Positions 59,470 to 64,000 of a stretch of 64,000 bases of DNA are shown here, in pieces (within the stretch, counting starts at the first letter, position 1; each line of letters opens with the position of its first letter). The stretch is from Actinocorallia populi (GTDB taxonomy: Bacteria > Actinomycetota > Actinomycetes > Streptosporangiales > Streptosporangiaceae). The position numbers and the translations under genes were made by a program. Below the pieces are notes generated by a model. That model was not told the DNA's origin. It saw only the letters and a list, made by a program, of their open reading frames with translations, and made no database searches. Location: contig NZ_PVZV01000004.1 of assembly GCF_002995495.1 (NCBI RefSeq), positions 248,001 through 312,000 of the forward strand. The letters run 5' to 3'.

Positions 59470-60252
59470 ATGGTCCTCTTCGACAGGCGGGACGGGGTGG
59501 CGACGATCACCCTGTCCCGGCCGGAGCGCCTCAACGCCGTCACCTACGCCGACACCGTGGACCTGCTCCGGATCCTCACCGAGCTCAAGGACGACACCGC
59601 GACCAGGGTCGTCGTCCTGACCGGGGAGGGCCGGGCGTTCTGCGCCGGCATGGACATCCAGCAGGGCGACGAGGAGCAGACCGACGAGGGCCGCGTCCAG
59701 CGGATCTACCGCAACATGGTCCGGGCCGGGGAGCTGGTGCTGGGCCTGCGGGAGATCCCGCAGCCGGTCGTCGCGGCGCTGCACGGGCCGGTGGTCGGCA
59801 TGGCCTTCTCCATGGCGCTCGCCTGCGACCTGCGGGTGGCCTCGCCGACGGCGAAGTTCGTCTCGCCGTTCCTGAAGCTGGGCTTCTCGGCGGGCGACCT
59901 CGGCCTGTCCTGGATGCTGCCGAGGCTGATCGGCACCGCCCGGGCGGGGGAGATCTTCTACCGGGCCCAGACGGTCGGCGCCGAGCGCGCCCTGGAGCTG
60001 GGGCTGGTCACCGAGATCGCCGAGGACGACCTGGCGGGCGCCCAGGCCCTGGCGGCGGAGCTGATGACGCGCTCGCCGTTCGGGCTGCGGCACACCAAGG
60101 AGCTGCTCAACCTGGCGATGGACGCGCCGGGGCTGCGCACGCACCTGGCCACGGAGAACCGCACGCAGACCATGGCGTTCCTCACCGAGGACCTCAAGGA
60201 GGGCTTCGCGGCGACCATGGAGAAGCGGGAGCCGCGGTTCCGCAACCGCTGA
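59470..60252 (+). CDS. Enoyl-CoA hydratase/isomerase family protein
   Basis: 260-aa crotonase: RPERLNAVTY, GRAFCAGMDIQ (oxyanion hole), ALHGPVVGMAFSMALACDLRVAS and FLKLGFSAGDLGLSWMLPRLIG. Asp/Glu positions in the second loop are not the classic Glu pair, so reaction may be isomerisation or hydration. It starts two bases after the SDR stop and is closed by a strong terminator. Together they suggest beta-oxidation of an unidentified acyl-CoA. Confidence 0.87.
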   Translation: MVLFDRRDGVATITLSRPERLNAVTYADTVDLLRILTELKDDTATRVVVLTGEGRAFCAGMDIQQGDEEQTDEGRVQRIYRNMVRAGELVLGLREIPQPVVAALHGPVVGMAFSMALACDLRVASPTAKFVSPFLKLGFSAGDLGLSWMLPRLIGTARAGEIFYRAQTVGAERALELGLVTEIAEDDLAGAQALAAELMTRSPFGLRHTKELLNLAMDAPGLRTHLATENRTQTMAFLTEDLKEGFAATMEKREPRFRNR

Positions 60253-60282
60253 GGACCCGCGGAGCGCAGGAGCGCGAACGAA

Positions 60283-60308
60283 AGGGGCGCCCCCGCGGGG
60301 GCGCCCCT
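60283..60308. terminator. Bidirectional terminator between hydratase and ferredoxin genes
   Basis: Perfect 12-bp stem AGGGGCGCCCCC with its complement and a two-base apex. Serves both convergent genes. Confidence 0.75.
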
Positions 60309-60317
60309 GTCACGTCG

Positions 60318-60509
60318 TCACTCGGTGACGGACAGAGCGGCCTTGGGGCAGGAGCGCACGGCGTGCCGGACCTTGTCCTGCTGGTCGGCGGGGACGTCCG
60401 GGAGCAGGACGTGAAGGTTGTCCTCGTCGTCCAGGTCGAAGACGTCGGGGGCGAGCCCCACGCAGACGGCGTTGGCCTCGCAGACGAGGTAGTCGACGAT
60501 CACCTTCAT
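60318..60509 (-). CDS. [3Fe-4S] ferredoxin
   Basis: 63 aa with three Cys ligands, Cys10, Cys16 and Cys54 (CEANAVC, CPKAAL), and no fourth ligand, giving a [3Fe-4S] centre. Such ferredoxins commonly reduce cytochromes P450 or Rieske-type oxygenases. No P450 gene is in the window. ATG after CGAAAGGA. Two palindromes lie upstream. The convergent operon encodes acyl-chain enzymes. Confidence 0.88.
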   Translation of the reverse strand: MKVIVDYLVCEANAVCVGLAPDVFDLDDEDNLHVLLPDVPADQQDKVRHAVRSCPKAALSVTE

Positions 60510-60566
60510 GGGCGCGTTCCTTTCGGATCGGTGTCCGGCCGCGATGGGGCGGCCGCGGCCAACAAG

Positions 60567-60581
60567 CCGAATCATATTCGG
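60567..60581 (-). promoter_or_regulatory. Palindrome before the ferredoxin gene
   Basis: CCGAAT-CAT-ATTCGG flanked by AACAA and TTGTT, 58 bases upstream of the ferredoxin start; operator-like. Confidence 0.5.
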
Positions 60582-60651
60582 TTTTGTTGCGGGGCCCGGG
60601 GCGGCCCCCTGCTCCGGCGGTGGCCGCCGGCGTCCTCCCCCGAGCCTAACG

Positions 60652-60663
60652 AGAACACGTTCT
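60652..60663. promoter_or_regulatory. KstR-like motif
   Basis: AGAAC-AC-GTTCT, resembling the TNNAACNNGTTNNA KstR box of cholesterol-catabolism regulators with one mismatch. It lies between the ferredoxin and methyltransferase genes. Confidence 0.4.
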
Positions 60664-60757
60664 ACATGCCATATACCGGCGGGTCCGGGCATCCGGGAGG
60701 GGACGTACATGGACGTTCAGCGACGGAACGGTACAGTTCCCGGCGGAGGTTGATCAG

Positions 60758-61426
60758 ATGACCGGAACACCGCCCCCCATGTCCCCCGAGCTGGTCCGCG
60801 CGGCCGAGGCGGCCAAGGGCTTCATGCCCCCCGCCGAGGGCGCCGCCCTGTACGAGACCGCGCTGGACTACGGCCGGATCGGACCGCTGCTGGAGGTGGG
60901 CACCTACTGCGGCAAGTCGGCGATCTACTTCGGCGCCGCCGCCCGCGAGGCCGGCACCGTGCTGGTGACCGTCGACCACCACCACGGCTCGGAGGAGAAC
61001 CAGGCCGGCTGGGAGCACCACGACCCGACGCTGGTCGACCCCCTGACGGGCCGCATGGACACCCTGCCGACCTTCCGCAGGAACATCGAGCGGGCGGGCC
61101 TGGAGGACGTGGTCGTCGCCGTCATCGGCACCTCCGACACCGTCTCGAGGTTGTGGAGCACCGAGCTGGGCCTGCTGTTCATCGACGGCGGCCACAGCGA
61201 GCACTTCGCCAACGCCGACTACGAGAACTGGGCCGCCAAGATCAAGGTCGGCGGGGCCCTGGCGATCCACGACGTCTTCCCCGACCCCGCGGACGGCGGC
61301 CAGGCCCCCTACCGGGTCTACCTCCGCGCCCTGGCCTCCGGCGCCTTCGAGGAGCGCCGCGTGGAGGGCTCCCTGCGCGTCCTGGAGCGCACCTCCGGCA
61401 CCGACCCGCTGACCGCCGCGGGCTAG
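60758..61426 (+). CDS. Class I SAM-dependent methyltransferase
   Basis: 222 aa. SAM site LLEVGTYCGKSAIYFG, acidic loop VDHHHGS, LLFIDGGHSEHFANADYENWAAKIKVGGALAIHDVF, like O-methyltransferases of the Methyltransf_24 group. ATG after GGCGGAGG. The TAG stop lies inside the six-base target duplication of an insertion sequence and so is preserved. Substrate unknown. Confidence 0.85.
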   Translation: MTGTPPPMSPELVRAAEAAKGFMPPAEGAALYETALDYGRIGPLLEVGTYCGKSAIYFGAAAREAGTVLVTVDHHHGSEENQAGWEHHDPTLVDPLTGRMDTLPTFRRNIERAGLEDVVVAVIGTSDTVSRLWSTELGLLFIDGGHSEHFANADYENWAAKIKVGGALAIHDVFPDPADGGQAPYRVYLRALASGAFEERRVEGSLRVLERTSGTDPLTAAG

Positions 61427-61427
61427 C
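61422..61427 (+). repeat. Target-site duplication GCTAGC, left
   Basis: GCTAGC immediately before the left inverted repeat, matched by an identical copy after the right end. Confidence 0.85.
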
Positions 61428-62379
61428 TGTATTGACCTGCAGGGTTGTTGACGCGGGTGATGGGTGCCGCGCCGCCGAGGGCGGTGTGGCATCGGTGGTG
61501 GTTGTAGGTGTGCAGGAAGTCGGCTAGGGCTGCGGTTCGTTCGTTGTTGCTGGCATAGGGGCGGATGTAGGCCCATTCGTCCAGGAGGGTGCGGTTGAAG
61601 CGTTCGACTTTGCCGTTGGTCTGGGGGCGGTAGGGGCGGGTGCGTTTGCCGGTGGCGCCCAGGTCGGCCAGGGCGTGCTGCCAGGCGGTGGATTTGCGGT
61701 AGGTCCAGGCGTTGTCGGTCAGGACCCGCTCGATGCGGGTGATGCCCAGGTCGGCGAAGTGGGCGGCGGCCCGGTGCAGGAAGGCGGCGCAGGTGGCGGC
61801 CTTCTCGTCGGGGTGGATCTCGCTGTAGGCGATGCGGGTGTGGTCGTCGACGGCCGAGTGGACGTAGTCGAAGCCGGTGGTGCGTCTGCGGTCGGGGCAG
61901 GCGGCGCGGCCCAGGACGCGCCAGCCGCCGCCGTCGGGGATGCGGCCGAGTTTCTTGACGTCCACGTGCACCAGCTCGCCGGGCCGCCGGCGTTCGTAGC
62001 GGCGGATCACCTGGCCGGTGGGCCGGTCCAGGAAGGATAGGCGGTTGAGGCCGTGGCGGCACAGGATCCGGTGGACGGTCGAGGCGGGCAGGCCCAGGAT
62101 CGGGCCGATGCGGGCAGGGCCGAGCTTGCGGCCGGTGCGCAGGCGACAGACCTGCTCTTCCACCCCGGCCGGGGTGCGGTGCGGCACCCGGTGTGGCCGG
62201 CTGGGGCGGTCGTGCAGGCCTGAGGGTCCCTCGGTGCGCCAGCGGGCCACCCATTTGTGGGCGGTCTGGCGGGAGACGCCCATCTCCGCGGCCACATGGG
62301 CCACCGGGCGGCCCGAGGCGACACGCTCGACGAGCAGACGCCGCCCGTGGACTGTCAGCCTGGCGTTACGGTGGGACAC
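61423..62379 (-). CDS. IS481-family transposase
   Basis: 318 aa. N-terminal helix-turn-helix (VAAEMGVSRQTAHKWVARW) and rve-type catalytic core with Asp140 in VHVDVKKLG, Asp222 in LTDNAW and Glu259 in KVERFN (36 residues between the last two). GTG start after GGAGG. The reading frame runs through the left repeat and ends at a TAG formed by the host target GCTAGC, so the stop codon is not inside the element. It appears intact, thus possibly active. Confidence 0.93.
   Translation of the reverse strand: MSHRNARLTVHGRRLLVERVASGRPVAHVAAEMGVSRQTAHKWVARWRTEGPSGLHDRPSRPHRVPHRTPAGVEEQVCRLRTGRKLGPARIGPILGLPASTVHRILCRHGLNRLSFLDRPTGQVIRRYERRRPGELVHVDVKKLGRIPDGGGWRVLGRAACPDRRRTTGFDYVHSAVDDHTRIAYSEIHPDEKAATCAAFLHRAAAHFADLGITRIERVLTDNAWTYRKSTAWQHALADLGATGKRTRPYRPQTNGKVERFNRTLLDEWAYIRPYASNNERTAALADFLHTYNHHRCHTALGGAAPITRVNNPAGQYS
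61428..61457 (+). repeat. Left terminal inverted repeat of IS481-type element
   Basis: About 30 bases; matches the right end at the outer TGTA and the inner GTTGTTGAC block. Confidence 0.75.
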
Positions 62380-62455
62380 GAAGACCTCCGAGGTGGTGTG
62401 GACCTAGACAGCTCCACCACATCGGGGGTCTTCACTGTTGATCAAGCACCCTCAG

Positions 62456-62485
62456 CCCGTGTCAACAACGTTCGTGATCATTACA
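62456..62485 (-). repeat. Right terminal inverted repeat of IS481-type element
   Basis: About 30 bases ending ...TTACA at the outer edge on the plus strand; it shares the GTTGTTGAC block with the left end. Confidence 0.75.
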
Positions 62486-62491
62486 GCTAGC
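62486..62491 (+). repeat. Target-site duplication GCTAGC, right
   Basis: Identical to the left copy. It contains the stop codon of the response regulator gene. Confidence 0.85.
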
Positions 62492-63152
62492 CCCCGTCGC
62501 CCGGCGAGACGAGCCCGTGCTCGTAGGCGAGGATGACGAGCTGGACCCGGTCGCGCACCCCGAGCTTGGCGATCGCCCGCGTCACGTGCGTCTTGGCGGT
62601 GAGCGGGCTGATCACCAGCTCGGCGGCGATCTCCTGGTTCGACAGGCCGCGTGCGACCAGGCGGACCACCTCGTTCTCCCGCGCGGTCAGCGCCGCCAGC
62701 GGCGCCGGCCTCGCCGGGGGCCGGGAGGCCGCCCCGGCGAAGCGGGCGACGACCCGGCGCGTGACTCCGGGGGACAGCAGCGCCTCCCCGGCCGCCGCGA
62801 CCGCCACCGCCCGGCGCAGCTCGGCGGGTTCGACCTCCTTGGTGAGGAAGCCGCTCGCCCCGGCCGCGAGCGCCTCGAAGACGTGCTCGTCGGTGTCGAA
62901 GGTGGTCAGCACCACGACCCTGGTCGACGGGCGGGCGGCGAGGATCCTGCGGGTCGCCTCGATGCCGTCGACACCGGGCATCCGGATGTCCATGAGCACG
63001 ACGTCCGGGGCGAGGCGCTCGGCCAGCGCGACGGCCTCGGTCCCGGAGGCGGCCTCGCCGACGACCGAGAGGTCCCTGGCACGGGAGAGGAGGCTGCGGA
63101 AGCCCGCGCGCACGAGCGCCTGGTCGTCGGCGAGCAGCACGGTGACGGTCAC
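62487..63152 (-). CDS. NarL/LuxR-family response regulator
   Basis: 221 aa: receiver (LLADDQALVRAGF, phospho-Asp in VVLMDIRMPGVDG, Lys in FLTKEVEP) and LuxR-type HTH (LTARENEVVRLVARGLSNQEIAAELVISPLTAKTHV). GTG start overlaps the kinase stop. The TAG stop falls in the right target duplication of the adjacent insertion sequence, so the gene is intact. Target genes unknown. Confidence 0.93.
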   Translation of the reverse strand: MTVTVLLADDQALVRAGFRSLLSRARDLSVVGEAASGTEAVALAERLAPDVVLMDIRMPGVDGIEATRRILAARPSTRVVVLTTFDTDEHVFEALAAGASGFLTKEVEPAELRRAVAVAAAGEALLSPGVTRRVVARFAGAASRPPARPAPLAALTARENEVVRLVARGLSNQEIAAELVISPLTAKTHVTRAIAKLGVRDRVQLVILAYEHGLVSPGDGG

Positions 63153-64000
63153 GCCGCAGACCCTCCCACACTCCGGGGCAGCACCGCGCGGACGGTGAAC
63201 CCGTCGCCCGACTCCCAGTCCACCGAGCCGCCGAGCGCGGTCACCCGCTCCCGCATCCCGACCAGCCCGTGCCCCGGGACGACGGGCGAGGGCGCGCCGC
63301 CGTCGTCGCGGATCTCGACGCGCAGATCCCCGGCGCCGGCGGCCAGGCGGACGGAGAGGCGGGACGCCCCCGAATGCCTGAGCGTGTTGGTGACGGCCTC
63401 GCGGACGACCTGGTAGGCCGCGATGCTCTGCGCGGCCGGAACGCCCGCCAGATCCCCCGCCCGGTCCGTTTCGACCTTCAGGCCGGCCGTGCGGGCGGTG
63501 TCCAGGAGCGACTCGATCTCGGGGATCCCGGCCTGGGGTGTGCCCCGCAGGTCGCCGACGAAGGCCTTCAGATCGGTCATGGCCGCGTGGCGCGCCTCCC
63601 GAGCGGTCAGCAGGGCCGCGCGCGCCGCGTCGAGGTCGACGCCCGGACCGTCCGGGTCGTCGGCCAGGGCGTCCGCCGCGACGCTGAGGTGGACGCCGAC
63701 GACGGCGAGGGTGTGCGCGACGACGTCGTGCACCTCGCGAGCGATCTCCAGCCGGTGTTCGGCCGCCCGGGTCTGCTCCTCCTGCGCCAGGCGGGCCGCC
63801 CTCTCGGCCAGCCCTTCGGCGCGCTGCCGCCGGATGACGGCGATCCCCAGCGGGAGGCTGAGCCACAGCGCCTCGCCGCCGAGCCGCGAGAACGCCTCGA
63901 ACACCCCGACGTGGGAGAGGACGACCTCGACGAAGACGCCATAGGAGAGGGCGCCGAGAGACGTGAAGGCCACGGCCCCGTGGCGACGCGCCGAGAAGGC
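63149..64000 (-). CDS. NarL-partner sensor histidine kinase, N-terminally cut by window edge
   Basis: HisKA_3-type kinase. Visible: membrane helices (VFVEVVLSHVGVFEAF, GEALWLSLPLGIAVI), the phospho-site EIAREVHDVVAHTLAVVGVHL, and HATPase_c with VVREAVTNTLRHSGAS, DDGGAPSP and GHGLVGMRERV. The frame remains open to the right edge, so the start is outside. A GTG at 63973 might be mistaken for the start. It donates phosphate to the adjoining regulator, which it overlaps by four bases. Confidence 0.9.
   Translation of the reverse strand, partial: AFSARRHGAVAFTSLGALSYGVFVEVVLSHVGVFEAFSRLGGEALWLSLPLGIAVIRRQRAEGLAERAARLAQEEQTRAAEHRLEIAREVHDVVAHTLAVVGVHLSVAADALADDPDGPGVDLDAARAALLTAREARHAAMTDLKAFVGDLRGTPQAGIPEIESLLDTARTAGLKVETDRAGDLAGVPAAQSIAAYQVVREAVTNTLRHSGASRLSVRLAAGAGDLRVEIRDDGGAPSPVVPGHGLVGMRERVTALGGSVDWESGDGFTVRAVLPRSVGGSAA

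Larger units (their letters stand above)
61428..62485. mobile_element. IS481-family insertion sequence, 1058 bp
   Basis: Complete element with imperfect terminal repeats beginning TGTATTGACC (left) and TGTAATGATC (right, read inward), both followed by GTTGTTGAC[G/A]CGGG. GCTAGC duplications flank it, matching the NCTAGN target known for IS481. Only one gene, a DDE transposase on the minus strand. It separates two convergent genes without altering their reading frames. Confidence 0.93.

Noticed and set aside
63149-63973. Treating GTG at 63973 as the true start of the kinase
   Set aside because: The frame stays open to the window edge and the encoded residues continue a membrane-domain pattern, so the gene is cut by the edge.

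Overview
The window is chromosomal DNA from a high-GC, mycothiol-using actinomycete. The evidence is a SigR/RsrA pair with RsrA's Cys/His ligand set, Kgd-type 2-oxoglutarate decarboxylase, a WhiB protein, Ni-superoxide dismutase, a DasR-like GntR regulator, and many apparently leaderless genes whose TANNNT -10 box lies 6-8 nt before the start codon. DasR plus a MatB-like deacetylase/glycosyltransferase point to a sporulating lineage (Streptomycetales/Streptosporangiales-like); the genus cannot be fixed from sequence alone. The order sigR-rsrA ... biotinyl carrier ... PdtaS-like kinase - WhiB resembles the sigH/whiB1 neighbourhood of mycobacteria and, as recalled, the sigR-dasR-wblE neighbourhood of streptomycetes.

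Layout. 1-2000: the end of an aldehyde dehydrogenase, an SDR, then two tandem initiator tRNA genes made by a ~170-bp duplication. 2000-5500: a UBP zinc finger protein, a REC/glutaredoxin-like/flavin reductase fusion and a cNMP-domain histidine kinase, which look like one redox-signalling operon. 5400-8500: secreted proteins including a GH128 glycosidase. 8700-12700: YcaQ-like glycosylase, stand-alone fatty acyl-AMP ligase and an SDR, with palindromic operators. 12.7-15.5 kb: membrane partner plus NodB/NodC-type fusion for an extracellular amino-sugar polymer. 15.5-21.5 kb: VOC protein, hisN, MHYT protein, rsgA-aroA. 21.6-27.3 kb: cydABDC. 27.3-28.3 kb: SRAP protein and a decayed CRISPR-like repeat array with no cas genes. 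29-32 kb: an overlapping HD / HD-GYP membrane pair preceded by a 29-codon membrane peptide.

32-42 kb: galE-like gene, rsrA-sigR with its own SigR-type promoter, methyltransferase, biotinyl carrier, biotin genes (BsaP-like, bioD, bioB, bioF) interrupted by dasR, PdtaS-like kinase and WhiB. 42-50 kb: lipid kinase, anti-sigma/sigma pair, flavohemoglobin and its NsrR-like regulator with a near-ideal operator, sodN/sodX, and a GH26 glycosidase. 50.5-57 kb: malic enzyme, sulfotransferase, DUF6104-like protein and kgd. 58-60.7 kb: a small lipid-type catabolic group (SDR, enoyl-CoA hydratase, [3Fe-4S] ferredoxin) with operator-like palindromes. 60.8-64 kb: methyltransferase and a NarL-type two-component pair, separated by a complete IS481-family element inserted exactly at the CTAG where the two convergent genes end.

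Themes are redox and nitric-oxide stress (SigR, WhiB, NsrR/Hmp, SodN, cytochrome bd), cell-surface polysaccharide metabolism and biotin synthesis. The best candidates for undescribed biology are the zinc finger/flavoprotein/kinase triad, the HD/HD-GYP pair with its micropeptide, and the orphan repeat array.
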